Of a DNA stretch of 64,000 nt, positions 1 to 12,075 are shown one piece after another. A program made the position numbers and the translations under genes. The notes under the pieces were generated by a model. The model ran no database searches, was not told the origin of the DNA, and was given only the letters and a program-made list of their open reading frames with translations. This stretch comes from Haliotis asinina (Eukaryota; Mollusca; Gastropoda; Lepetellida; Haliotidae), in assembly GCF_037392515.1 (NCBI RefSeq), contig NC_090291.1:13138001-13202000 (forward strand), given 5' to 3'. Position 1 is the stretch's first letter, and every line of letters starts with the position of its first letter.

Positions 1-1731
1 CATGCACAAAATGTCGGACGGCAACAGTTTTGAGGGATTGAGGAAGAAACGGTAACATTAGTTCGCGCATGCTATAAGCATGAAACGTGCCTTCAAAGAG
101 TTCTAGAAAATGGTTTCGCTATAAAGTTGAAACAATGTGCCATGCTGGTGACATGATGCAGATAAGGCATCTGCCGGCAGCCACCGCATTCTTCATCCAT
201 TAACATAACCAATGAACCTTAGACTCAGTACTCACATGATATATAATCCACACACGGGACACGGTCAGACATAGTAGACCGCCTCCACTCGGGTAGGTTT
301 AGCAAACGTATCGACACAACAGCCTTGTGTAGGGCAGGCCTGGCACAGACAGCCAGCGCTCCCGTTACATCCAAATTTAACTCATGTTACCTGATCCATG
401 TTCAAGCCGACATGCATTCACATCTGAAATGTGCATGTATGCAGAAAAGCAGCCTTAACTATTTTTTGCGCGCTTGTGTTAGTGTACAAAAGCTAAAGAA
501 GACATTTCTCCGCGGAAACTGGGTCAGTACGTTGCCACGGTAACCACCAAAATGAGGGAACTCCTTGAGAAAGGCAAGGAAAATTTAGGTGCCTGACTCT
601 GGGTTCGAACCTGTACTTTAAGGCTTGTCACATCTTGCCGGTTTAGATAGCGTGTGCCGTCGTGTGAGGAAACTGGCGAAAGCACTACCGTGTACGTCGT
701 GGTGCGAGGTGGTCTTAACAGTTTCAGCTTGCATGATGTTTTATTTTGACATATGTGAAATATCTAAATGTCATCCATCACTGGCACACTGTAGCGCAGC
801 AGAGAATAATGACCAGTCTTCCTGTGTGCGAGCGAAGCAAGCAAACGTTGGCAATGCACTTCCTTTGGTTCGAAAAATATTTTTATGTCAAAATAATATA
901 TCGCCACCATCAAAGTTAGGCCCCCATTTCGCCAAAAGGGCTGTGCTACCAAATTTCCAACTTCATATTTAACAATTACTCATATAAAATATATTTTGTT
1001 CAAGATAATAACCATCACCCGTGGCATATCAAATTGGTCATCTCCACTACTACTTTCAGCTTCCGGTTCAATACAACTGTTCCGTTCAAGGTCGCGTCAT
1101 ACGAAAAAGAAAACGTTAGGAAATGGGGTTTTTTTCTATCGTGCTGGTTCAAACAAAGACTGGTGAAACTATAATTGTTCTGATTAGTGTCGCCATAGCA
1201 AACTGTGTACCGCACACACTGGCACCGTATGAAAAGATTTAGTCAAAATTATACGTACACGCACGTACGAACGCACGCACATGACTACTTGAACGTGACA
1301 ATCAACCTACATTTCACCTCGGTTCAACTCGCAGGATATACCTGAGACAGAAACTTCCGATTTGACGCACACAAGCACCGACAAACGAAGAGTACTAGAG
1401 AATTTCACCGAAGCGTCTACTGATATTAAATATATCAACACGAGCTGATAAAGTAACAAATATCTGAGTGAGTGAGTGAGTTCATAATTAACGATGGACA
1501 GTGAAAATACTCGAATATCACAGATATGAATATACAACTAGCATGAAAAAATTAAACATTATAATCAAAGAAGACAATACATTATAAAACACGGGATACA
1601 TATAGATCGGTAAATCAACATACTGGGGACCATGGGGACTTACAGTACCTTTGCTACCTGCATCGACCTTAACTGGATTTACACCATCCCTTCCGCCGCT
1701 GGCGCTGAGTCAAATATCTGAGGCTTGCCGA
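1..1731. other. No gene recognised
   Basis: No open frame here resembles a known protein, and none carries convincing splice signals. A short (GAGT)n run lies near 1466-1484, the same simple sequence that ends the SINEs of this window, but no SINE body is attached to it. The stretch is the left flank of the tandem TRIM units. Confidence 0.6.
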
Positions 1732-2784
1732 GGATATTTTCACCTTAATCAGCGAGTGTTGATACAGCTGAAATTTGTTTAATATACTGTCCTATATAAA
1801 CTTTGAAGTCTATTCATTTAGCAGAGGGCAAATATTTTGTATAGTTTATGAAATGGAATATTGCAAACACATATACAATCCTAACTGTGAATATGCAATA
1901 TCCATTCTATAATATTATTAGTACACTATCACGAATTGTGAACCACACATACAGGGAAAACACTGCTTTTCGCATCCCACCCCGTGTGTTTCTTCAATGT
2001 GTACTCTCAAATATTTTCACAATAGGCGCGCAATATGTCAGTTTTTCCTGTGGGTCCGATAGGTTGCAAAGGTATATATTTAAATAGTATTGAGGGTTCT
2101 GCCTAACCTTCATGGTGATCTTGCAACCACAAAATCAGTCATAATCAAAACACTATTGTCACGTATTCATAACATATAACATGCAATGCTGCTTCTAAAA
2201 AAACAAATAAACAAAATTATAATCGTACAATCGCGATTCAAAAGTGCAATATTTTGTACTTGGGCTTACTTCCCTAGAAATGAAACCTTCGGAAGACCGA
2301 ACCCAGTCATAGCAGATGGATGTGCACTCTGGTGTAACGACAAAAAAAGTTTCAAACAAAATCATATACTCGAGTAGAAGTTGCTATCCACGAAGAAAGT
2401 ATATAGAGCGTTATCCTAAACCTCGGGAAGCCCTCGGGAGACCGAACCCTGTCATAACGGATGGATGTGCACTCAAATGTAACGACAACTTCCGATTGGC
2501 AGGTTCATTTGCTGATACGCAGAGGGCTCATTTTGTGTACAGAAAGATCTGTTTGATGGCCATTTTAGAATGCGAATCACAAGAAAGTAAGATTCCTTGT
2601 TGATAACAACTTCTTTCATTGTACTTGATGCTTTGTTTCAGTATGGATTCATATACCGTTGTAAGACAAAATCATATACACTAGATGTTGTTATCCATAC
2701 AGAATATATATTGAGATGTTGGATTTTATAAATACATGTTCTCTGAATTTGCGTTCGATCCAATCAAAAATCATCTTAGTTAAG

Positions 2785-2901
2785 ATGGTGAACTACAGCG
2801 CGGCTGGAAACTGTCATTCGTACAAGTACAAAGCAGGGCTTGAAACTCAGGGTTTGCACCAGTTCACGTCAGATCCAGTCATTCGAGAAAAATGGATGTA
2901 G
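2785..2901 (+). pseudogene. THAP zinc-finger fragment (unit 1)
   Basis: The 38-codon stretch starts MVNY and reads like the beginning of a THAP domain: an A-A-G-N-C segment, then LHQF and REKW, matching the family pattern C-x(2-4)-C ... H-x-F ... W. The first zinc cysteine is serine here (NYSAAGNC), while the other copy keeps it. The frame closes just after EKW, where GTAGTT could be a splice donor, so this may be a first exon. THAP domains occur in host transcription factors and in P-element and Kolobok transposases. The repetitive setting and an inverted relative of nearby sequence at 22.9 kb suggest a transposon remnant. Nothing of a catalytic domain was found. Confidence 0.5.
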
Positions 2902-3651
2902 TTTGTCTGCAACCCACAGATATAAAAACATGTTATGTGTACAAGTATCACACCTGCCTAATTACATAATGTGGCAGAGACAGGACTCGAATGCACGAGT
3001 TGAATCAATATATTTTGTTTAAAGCGCAGAGCCTGATAGGTGTTAAGTTCAAATTGCATGTGGTCAATGTTTGAAGCTGTGTACTGCATATTGTCTATGG
3101 AGGACAGGCAGGCAGACATATAGGTGTCAATAAACCTTGGTTTATTGTGGCACATTTCTTTCAGCTCTCAAGTCAGGGCTCATAAATGAATTTTCAAGCT
3201 ACTTTCGTTTTCAAGCTCGTCCCGTTCTAAAGATGCAGTATATGTTGACTGTATCTGAAATATATGTGTTCAAGACGATTCAATGTGGGGCAAGAGGAAA
3301 ACAAACGATTCAAGTTTCATTTTAACAGTATGCTAGCGATTTACCTTTACAGACACCGAGGCATGGGCGATCACCGGGAATAAACAGGGTCACTCTTCCT
3401 GGCACTCGTAACTGCTCGTGTCATTCCGGCAAGCTCGTAGCCATGTTTACGACTGGGTCTTGTTCAAGCGCAAACGGGTATAGAGATGAAAACATATAGT
3501 ACCATTATCTAGGAAAGATACCTGTGAATTTCCAAACATGGCTCTAAGTATATCCTACATACGGCCATTCCCTTTGCAAATATGTTTCACTGTTGAAAGT
3601 TGCTCATCCTTTAGCTCAAAGTTTATGTTTAAAGGTCACATGCAACGCAGA

Positions 3652-3690
3652 TTCTGATACTTTTCGGTATGCACTTACCGAAACAAATCA
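3652..3690 (+). repeat. Short hairpin, TTTCGGTA arms
   Basis: TTTCGGTA and TACCGAAA flank a six-base loop at about 3663-3684, and again in unit 2 near 9973-9994. It follows a TTTAAAGGTCACATGCAAC motif that also occurs at about 8422, so it may mark the edge of a mobile element. No function is assigned. Confidence 0.35.
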
Positions 3691-3860
3691 TCAAAAATGC
3701 CAATTCAGCCTACAAAGATAAAAAAGAACGGGATGCAAAAAAGCCCGCGAAATCGGAGTTCAAACGATTCACTAAATTTCCCCCAGCGCTGGGGGGAAAG
3801 GGAGTTCACGAGCTGCGCCCATAACGCATGCGCAGTGAATGGGTTCGCGGAGCTTGAAAC

Positions 3861-4832
3861 GGCATGTTTTCTATTCGCCCACATCCCATCTCGCCCACAG
3901 TCTTAAAACAACATATTGGTTAGGGATTACATAACGATCAGCTTGTGTCATACCTATGACTGAAGAATGGACTCTCCAATTATGAAGATGTGGGCGAATT
4001 GAGATGTGGGCAAATGAAGACAAAAGTAATGGTGGGCAAAAGTAAGAAGAAAATAACTCAGTTTGCTTCTACATTTTTTTTATTTCTTTACAGTTCATTC
4101 AGTCTTATGTCTTATTCACTCAAATTTACATTTTGTTTTTATTTCTGTAACAAAGTTTCATAATGTTCAGTTCAACTTGATCAGGTGTCCAGCCGCGTCT
4201 AGAAACTGTAGCGGTGATCTTCTGCCAGTTTCCTGTTGCTGTTGCAGTCTGTGCAGGCGGCTGTCCAGGTTCTTGTAGAGTCTGGATCTTGGGCGGACAG
4301 CTGCTCCATGCTCAATCTGTCTTCTGGCCACTCTGTTTGTTGTCTCGAGCTTCTTCATTGCGATCACAAACTCGTAAATGTTCGGGTGGTGCTTCTGAAC
4401 CAGCTTCTTAAATCCAAGGTGGAATCCCTCCAAGTGATTGTTTGTTCTTGGCCCAGTGTTTCCATGTTGATTCCAAATGCGAGGTGGGAATCTTGCGTCG
4501 TAGTCAACCCATGTAGATGTGATGTAGTCGTTGAACTGGCCGATTCCGTCAACGTCGGGAGACTGGTTCAATACTTCCATCCAGGCATCTTGGATCTGAT
4601 CCACTGGGAGGAGGGGGAGTGCTGCAGCACGTCGCACGTGGGTGTTGAAGGCACGGTTGTCCTTGTAGGTGTTCACAAGTCCTTTCTCTGAAACCTGCCC
4701 TAATCCCCCCCTTGTCAGGACACCCCATTATGAGAGTAGGGGTGCATTGTCTGACCCTAATTAACCTCTGATGTTTTTGTGGGCCAATTGGGATGTGGGC
4801 AATTAGGGATGTGGGCGAATAGAGACTAAACC
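3861..4832 (-). mobile_element. Mutator-like (MULE) element, non-autonomous, unit 1
   Basis: The ends are inverted repeats sharing TCTATTCGCCCACATCCC, with further inner copies of the GATGTGGGC motif. The element is flanked by CTTGAAAC at 3853-3860 and 4833-4840, an exact 8-base target duplication within the 8-10 bases usual for Mutator-like elements. At 972 bases it is too short for a full transposase and encodes only the C-terminal part (4167-4676, minus). It was inserted before the tandem duplication, because both units carry it with the same flanks. Confidence 0.7.
4167..4676 (-). pseudogene. MULE transposase C-terminal fragment (unit 1)
   Basis: The open frame of 169 codons contains LPVDQIQDAW, then DYITSTW, RIWNQ and GPRTNNHLEGFH, followed by a basic helical tail. 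This pattern is seen in the C-terminal half of MULE-type transposases, including those linked to FLYWCH zinc fingers; the assignment is from memory of the family, not a search. The DDE catalytic core expected upstream is absent, so the product would have no transposase activity. The frame lies wholly inside the element with GCCCACATCCC termini. An identical frame occurs in unit 2. Confidence 0.6.
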
Positions 4833-5676
4833 CTTGAAACAGTATGCATGCCCGGAGTATGAGGTCGTGAGCAGTAGTCTAATCTTGGTTGTGCACACAA
4901 ACAAGTAAATAATCTAATCGTTGCGTAAAAACACGTGTTGATTGTGGTAAACAGCCTCTGTCAGGTAGGTTGTCTGGTACTAATAGGCTTTAAACAAGGA
5001 AAACGACATCATTTAAAGAAAGTCTATATTAAATTATATAACGATTGTGTTTAATCTTATTCAACTAAGATAATTCTGGTAGCGAAACAAAAATATCAGA
5101 TCAGTTGATCACGCTAAGTGCTTATTACTTGGAATAAACGTGAAACTACCACCCACGCAGCAGTATCATTACGTATACTCTCTAATTTTGTTAAATTAAG
5201 ATAATTCTGGTAGTGAAATAAAAAAATTGTGCCACAAATTTCTACAGGAAAACAAATTCTGCTAGAAATTTCTGCAGGAAAATAAATTCTGCCAGAAATT
5301 TCTGCAGAAATGCATTTTCAGAGCCGATTTGTGAGATTATTAACACGTGAACACACTGGCAAATGAACATTTCGTGTTCATCTCCTCGAGATCTTCCCAA
5401 TAATATAAAATATGTCTTTGTAGTTTGCTTCCTTCTGTGTGTCAAGTTAGGACTCGCTGGCCATTCCTAAGTTGTCCCGCCCGGCCTTCAAGCAAACCAC
5501 TAGTTAACCCAATAAACCTGACTTCATGAAAGATATATAGATATATGCTTTTCCGACCAAGTATATATACCTACAAGTACACATTTTTGTTACAACGTAG
5601 CCAGAAAATGCTAACTGTATTGTTTTCTTCACAGTACATGGACAGTATTACTTATGTTTGATTTTGTATGTGTGAT

Positions 5677-5755
5677 TTAGTTTATTATTACATCGCTTTT
5701 AGCAATATTCCAGAAATATCCCAAAAGCGAGCAATTTAGAGCGACTGCTCCAATT
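5677..5755 (-). repeat. SINE tail fragment
   Basis: The text TACATCGCTTTTAGCAATAT and what follows repeats the tail of the tRNA-headed SINE that starts 11 bases further on. Only the tail is present. Relatives are at 11987-12065 and 23373-23455. Confidence 0.5.
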
Positions 5756-5765
5756 CAAGGTTGAA

Positions 5766-5931
5766 GAGTGAGTGAGTGAATTTAGTTTTACGCCGCTCTT
5801 GGCAATATCCCGGCAGCATCACGGCGCTGGACACCAGAAATAGGATTGACACATCGTACCCATGTGGAGAATGGAACCCTGGTCTCCGGGGTGACGAAAA
5901 TGCTTTAACCACTAGGCTATCCCACCGCCCC
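5766..5931 (-). repeat. tRNA-headed SINE (family S), unit 1
   Basis: Read on the minus strand this begins GGGGCGGTGGGATAGCCTAG, with an A-box-like TAGCCTAGTGG and a degenerate B box, then the family body, and ends in (ACTC)n. It lies about 130 bases upstream of the TRIM RING exon and is shared by all three TRIM copies, so it was there before the cluster expanded. Confidence 0.75.
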
Positions 5932-6059
5932 AGCAATGACACAGACCCTGTCCTGACGGCCACCGAGAACATGCTTGATTAAAATAGTAACATTGTTGAC
6001 ATCATGGTGTGTTTCACAAAATCAATTGAGCGTAATAAAATGATCGAATTCCAACAGAA

Positions 6060-7716
6060 ATGGCCACCACGAAGAAGCTGACAGACAACTATCTGACCTG
6101 TGTCATCTGCTCAGAGGTATTCACAGACCCTGTCACACTTCAGTGTAATCACACATTCTGTAAGTTCTGTCTGCTGAAATACACCAAAACACAGTCTGAA
6201 GCAATACAAGCCAAGTCCATCCCACGTCCCTCCTGCAGAGAACAGACAAAGGTGACAAACCCTGATAGTCTAGTGGAGGAGTGGGTCAGTCAACTGAAAC
6301 CAAGCCACGTCATACAGGGTCTAATGGACGATTTAGGGGGATCGCCAGGTGAGAAATTATGAAACTGTCTCATGTCGATTTTTTATTTCTTTTTTTTCAG
6401 TACAGATGGGGACCAACGGCCAATGGTTCAACATTGATTTGTCCATTACATACATGTGTGTATGTGGTCCAGATAATGTCAATGACTTATGGGGTAGTGA
6501 GTTATCTTTACAACAGTATGTCTCAGGCATGCGAGGCATGGTAAGCATAACAGGCTGTTCTTTTATCAACAGGTAAATACAATAGTTTCTAACAACAGAT
6601 GTTTCATTAGAAGACATGATTATATTAAATTTTGGTGGGTTATTTGTTATATTTCGTGGCAGTGTATCATTAATATAGATTATCAAAACTGATAATCATA
6701 TCGTGCCATGCCTTCATTGTATACGATATTCTGTTTTATATTAATTTCAGTGAGAACGAGCAGGTTTGTTTATACTTCAGGCAAATGAAGCTAATACATA
6801 TACTAAATAGTCATATTTTAGTATTCGTACATACAAACGCACATCAGTTCACAAACAATATTTTGACGTCAGACAGTGTCGCTGACATATTTGCTGCCTA
6901 TGAGTCTTTGAATGGAGCATCCAGAGATGGCGACAAGAGACTGCAAACATCCAGCATCATCTTTGTACACGACACAGAGAAGCTGATGAGATCTGTGGAC
7001 GGTGTGACGTTGGGGGAGGTCAAGATTGTTCATGGTTCAAGCCGCCAGACATCATCGCCTTTTCTTGTGCAAGAAATTTATTGTACCGAAGATAAAGAAC
7101 CCGTTAGTGTGTATGGCGTTGTAGTGTTGACTCTTGATTGTACCAAGACAGTTCTTGTTTCAGATCTATTTTACAATGGTCTCGAGGTATTTTATACTTC
7201 AAACAAAACGTCCTCACAAACACGTGTACAGCTTCCCACTGCCCCAACACAATAGCCAAGGTGGATGGAACCAAGGCAGCTGTTGCTCTGCCAGGCACAC
7301 AACAAATAGCTTTCATCAAGTTTGGCCCTAAACCTACATTAGAATCAACTGTCAGGACACGCAGGAAGTACTGTGGGTTGGCCTGTCTGAACTCTTCACA
7401 GCTCGTAGCAGGTGGTAACGACAAGCGTTCCTCTGTTGACATACTGGATATGGAAGGGACTGTACTGAAATCTATCAACACAATTATGATAAAACATCCA
7501 CAATACATTCATGTTACGAGGAATAACAATGTGGTAGTCAGTGAAGGGACTGTAAAATCCCTGTTATCTATGACTCTTGACGGACAAGCTGTTTTCATTT
7601 ACAAACCCAGAGGAGACAGGGCATTGATTTATCCTTGTCGTATCACAACAACCAGCTCTGGAGACATCCTGTTTGTAGACTCAGACTCCAACAAGGTGAT
7701 TCAGCTGACAGAATCC
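6060..7716 (+). pseudogene. TRIM-type RING/propeller gene, broken copy 1
   Basis: The RING exon (6060 to about 6348) ends in a GTGAG donor at the same place as in the intact copy at 23765. The RING pattern C14, C17, C29, H31, C34, C37, C59 is kept, but the seventh zinc ligand (residue 56) is arginine, from CGT where the intact copy has TGT. A deletion of roughly 0.66 kb joins the intron to late exon 2 and removes both B-boxes and most of the coiled coil. Near 7252 one A is missing (CACAATAG against CACAAATAG), which shifts the frame and brings in a stop. The copy ends at the duplication breakpoint, before the last 43 or so codons. It would not make a working ligase; a short RING-only transcript cannot be excluded. 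Confidence 0.85.
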
Positions 7717-9094
7717 GGATATTTTCACCTTAATCAGCGAGTGTTGATACAGCTGAAATTTGTTTAATATACTGTCCTATATAAACTTTGAAGTCTATTC
7801 ATTTAGCAGAGGGCAAATATTTTGTATAGTTTATGAAATGGAATATTGCAAACACATATACAATCTTAACTGTGAATATGCAATATCCATTCTATAATAT
7901 TATTAGTACACTATCACGAATTGTGAACCACACATACAGGGAAAACACTGCTTTTCGCATCCCACCCCGTGTGTTTCTTCAATGTGTACTCTCAAATATT
8001 TTCACAATAGGCGCGCAATATGTCAGTTTTTCCTGTGGGTCCGATAGGTTGCAAAGGTATATATTTAAATAGTATTGAGGGTTCTGCCTAACCTTCATGG
8101 TGATCTTTAGCAAAAAAAAACAAGTGTAAGCTTGGGCTTTTTCATAATGGTAGCTAGGCGCCTGCACAATATACGTGAGAGCTCACGGTTAATCTAAACG
8201 TTGCGTGTTACGTGATCGTACCCTTTTTCGTTTTGCGTGGAGGTTAGTTTCACGTGATCGTCTCTTCCCGTGACCTACCAGAAGACTCGTACCCCTCTCG
8301 TACGCCATCATTGCCAAGAATCGCGGCAATCAAATCGCCCGTAGTAAAACGCATTTCAAAACACGAAAATGGCTGAACCGTCGAACTTTGAACCTTCTCT
8401 AAACTATACCAAGCAAGATTTAAAGGTCACATGCAACCACAAAATCAGTCATAATCAAAACACTATTGTCACGTATTCATAACATATAACATGCAATGCT
8501 GCTTGTAAAAAAACAAATAAACAAAATTATAATCGTACAATCGCGATTCAAAAGTGCAATATTTTGTACTTGGGCTTACTTCCCTAGAAATGATACCTTC
8601 GGAAGACCGAACCCAGTCATAGCAGATGGATGTGCACTCTGGTGTAACGACAAAAAAAGTTTCAAACAAAATCATATACTCGAGTAGAAGTTGCTATCCA
8701 CGAAGAACGTATATACAGCGTTATCCTAAACCTCGGGAAGCCCTCAGGAGACCGAACCCTGTCATAACGGATGGATGTGCACTCAAATGTAACGACAACT
8801 TCCGATTGGCAGGTTCATTTGCTGATACGCAGAGGGCTCATTTTGTGTACAGAAAGATCTGTTTGATGGCCATTTTAGAATGCGAATCACAAGAAAGTAA
8901 GATTCTTTGTTGATAACAACTTCTTTCATTGTACTTGATGCTTTCTTTCAGTATGGATTCATATACCGTTGTAAGACAAAATCATATACACTAGATGTTG
9001 TTATCCATACAGAATATATATTGAGATGTTGGATTTTATAAATACATGTTCTCTGAATTTGCGTTCGATCCAATCAAAAATCATCTTAGTTAAG

Positions 9095-9211
9095 ATGGTG
9101 AACTACTGCGCGGCTGGAAACTGTCATTCGTACAAGTACAAAGCAGGGCTTGAAACTCAGGGTTTGCACCAGTTCACGTCAGATCCAGTCATTCGAGAAA
9201 AATGGATGTAG
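9095..9211 (+). pseudogene. THAP zinc-finger fragment (unit 2)
   Basis: This is the second copy of the THAP start. It retains the first zinc ligand (NYCAAGNC), then LHQF and REKW, and so keeps the start of the C2CH pattern. The frame closes after EKWM with GTAGTT as a possible donor. It is the better-preserved version of the copy at 2785. Confidence 0.5.
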
Positions 9212-10169
9212 TTTGTCTGCAACCCACAGATATAAAAACATGTTATGTGTACAAGTATCACACCTGCCTAATTACATAATGTGGCAGAGACAGGACTCGA
9301 ATGCACGAGTTGAATCAATATATTTTGTTTAAAGCGCAGAGCCTGATAGGTGTTAAGTTCAAATTGCATGTGGTCAATGTTTGAAGCTGTGTACTGCATA
9401 TTGTCTATGGAGGACAGGCAGGCAGACATATAGGTGTCAATAAACCTTGGTTTATTGTGGCACATTTCTTTCAGCTCTCAAGTCAGGGCTCATAAATGAA
9501 TTTTCAAGCTACTTTCGTTTTCAAGCTCGTCCCGTTCTAAAGATGCAGTATATGTTGACTGTATCTGAAATATATGTGTTCAAGACGATTCAATGTGGGG
9601 CAAGAGGAAAACAAACGATTCAAGTTTCATTTTAACAGTATGCTAGCGATTTACCTTTACAGACACCGAGGCATGGGCGATCACCGGGAATAAACAGGGT
9701 CACTCTTCCTGGCACTCGTAACTGCTCGTGTCATTCCGGCAAGCTCGTAGCCATGTTTACGACTGGGTCTTGTTCAAGCGCAAACGGGTATAGAGATGAA
9801 AACATATAGTACCATTATCTAGGAAAGATAACTGTGAATTTCCAAACATGGCTCTAAGTATATCCTACATACGGCCATTCCCTTTGCAAATATGTTTCAC
9901 TGTTGAAAGTTGCTCATCCTTTAGCTCAAAGTTTATGTTTAAAGGTCACATGCAACGCAGATTCTGATACTTTTCGGTATGCACTTACCGAAACAAATCA
10001 TCAAAAATGCCAATTCAGCCTACAAAGATAAAAAAGAACGGGATGCAAAAAAGCCCGCGAAATCGGAGTTCAAACGATTCACTAAATTTCCCCCAGCGCT
10101 GGGGGAAAGGGAGTTCACGAGCTGCGCCCATAACGCATGCGCAGTGAATGGGTTCGCGGAGCTTGAAAC

Positions 10170-11142
10170 GGCATGTTTTCTATTCGCCCACATCCCATCT
10201 CGCCCACAGTCTTAAAACAACATATTGGTTAGGGATTACATAACGATCAGCTTGTGTCATACCTATGACTGAAGAATGGACTCTCCAATTATGAAGATGT
10301 GGGCGAATTGAGATGTGGGCAAATGAAGACAAAAGTAATGGTGGGCAAAAGTAAGAAGAAAATAACTCAGTTTGCTTCTACATTTTTTTTATTTCTTTAC
10401 AGTTCATTCAGTCTTATGTCTTATTCACTCAAATTTACATTTTGTTTTTATTTCTGTAACAAAGTTTCATAATGTTCAGTTCAACTTGATCAGGTGTCCA
10501 GCCGCGTCTAGAAACTGTAGCGGTGATCTTCTGCCAGTTTCCTGTTGCTGTTGCAGTCTGTGCAGGCGGCTGTCCAGGTTCTTGTAGAGTCTGGATCTTG
10601 GGCGGACAGCTGCTCCATGCTCAATCTGTCTTCTGGCCACTCTGTTTGTTGTCTCGAGCTTCTTCATTGCGATCACAAACTCGTAAATGTTCGGGTGGTG
10701 CTTCTGAACCAGCTTCTTAAATCCAAGGTGGAATCCCTCCAAGTGATTGTTTGTTCTTGGCCCAGTGTTTCCATGTTGATTCCAAATGCGAGGTGGGAAT
10801 CTTGCGTCGTAGTCAACCCATGTAGATGTGATGTAGTCGTTGAACTGGCCGATTCCGTCAACGTCGGGAGACTGGTTCAATACTTCCATCCAGGCATCTT
10901 GGATCTGATCCACTGGGAGGAGGGGGAGTGCTGCAGCACGTCGCACGTGGGTGTTGAAGGCACGGTTGTCCTTGTAGGTGTTCACAAGTCCTTTCTCTGA
11001 AACCTGCCCTAATCCCCCCCCTTGTCAGGACACCCCATTATGAGAGTAGGGGTGCATTGTCTGACCCTAATTAACCTCTGATGTTTTTGTGGGCCAATTG
11101 GGATGTGGGCAATTAGGGATGTGGGCGAATAGAGACTAAACC
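10170..11142 (-). mobile_element. Mutator-like (MULE) element, unit 2
   Basis: Second copy of the element at 3861-4832, with the same inverted ends and the same CTTGAAAC flanks. The two differ by single-base length changes in C runs. It is a passenger of the tandem duplication, not an independent insertion. Confidence 0.7.
10476..10985 (-). pseudogene. MULE transposase C-terminal fragment (unit 2)
   Basis: The 169 codons translate identically to 4167-4676, with GPRTNNHLEGFH as the clearest landmark. The catalytic core is absent. That the frame has stayed open in both units reflects the youth of the duplication rather than selection. Confidence 0.6.
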
Positions 11143-12075
11143 CTTGAAACAGTATGCATGCCCGGAGTATGAGGTCGTGAGCAGTAGTCTAATCTTGGTT
11201 GTGCACACAAACAAGTAAATAATCTAATCGTTGCGTAAAAACACGTGTTGATTGTGGTAAACAGCCTCTGTCAGGTAGGTTGTCTGGTACTAATAGGCTT
11301 TAAACAAGGAAAACGACATCATTTAAAGAAAGTCTATATTAAATTATATAACGATTGTGTTTAATCTTATTCAACTAAGATAATTCTGGTAGCGAAACAA
11401 AAATATCAGATCAGTTGATCACGCTAAGTGCTTATTACTTGGAATAAACGTGAAACTACCACCCACGCAGCAGTATCATTACGTATACTCTCTAATTTTG
11501 TTAAATTAAGATAATTCTGGTAGTGAAATAAAAAAATTGTGCCACAAATTTCTACAGGAAAACAAATTCTGCTAGAAATTTCTGCAGGAAAATAAATTCT
11601 GCAAGAAATTTCTGCAGAAATGCATTTTCAGAGCCGATTTGTGAGATTATTAACACGTGAACACACTGGCAAATGAACATTTCGTGTTCATCTCCTCGAG
11701 ATCTTCCCAATAATATAAAATATGTCTTTGTAGTTTGCTTCCTTCTGTGTGTCAAGTTAGGACTCGCTGGCCATTCCTAAGTTGTCCCGCCCGGCCTTCA
11801 AGCAAACCACTAGTTAACCCAATAAACCTGACTTCATGAAAGATATATAGATATATGCTTTTCCGACCAAGTATATATACCTACAAGTACACATTTTTGT
11901 TACAACGTAGCCAGAAAATGCTAACTGTATTGTTTTCTTCACAGTACATGGACAGTATTACTTATGTTTGATTTTGTATGTGTGATTTAGTTTATTATTA
12001 CATCGCTTTTAGCAATATTCCAGAAATATCCCAAAAGCGAGCAATTTAGAGCGACTGCTCCAATTCAAGGTTGAA

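Larger units (their letters stand above)
1732..7716 (+). repeat. Tandem duplication unit 1 (TRIM unit)
   Basis: This segment is repeated almost base for base at 7717-14032. The left edge is GGATATTTTCACC at 1732, which recurs at 7717 directly after the TRIM sequence ending CAGAATCC. Unit 1 lacks 325 bases present in unit 2 (8107-8431), so the offset between copies changes from about 5985 to about 6310. Only scattered single-base differences and very small indels separate the copies, so the duplication is recent or, alternatively, a haplotype collapse error in the assembly. The unit contains a THAP fragment, a Mutator-like element, a SINE and a TRIM copy cut off inside its propeller. Confidence 0.92.

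Noticed and set aside
625-972. Open frame of about 115 codons in the left flank
   Set aside because: Composition is irregular, with no recognisable motif, no splice context and no relative in the window. It looks like a chance frame.
4236-4691. Plus-strand open frame over the MULE fragment
   Set aside because: Antisense shadow of the transposase frame at 4167-4676, which carries the recognisable motifs; the same holds at 10545-11000.
5850-5931. tRNA-like sequence on the minus strand
   Set aside because: The A- and B-box-like text is the head of a SINE, and the same arrangement occurs many times here. No cloverleaf for a functional tRNA is supported.
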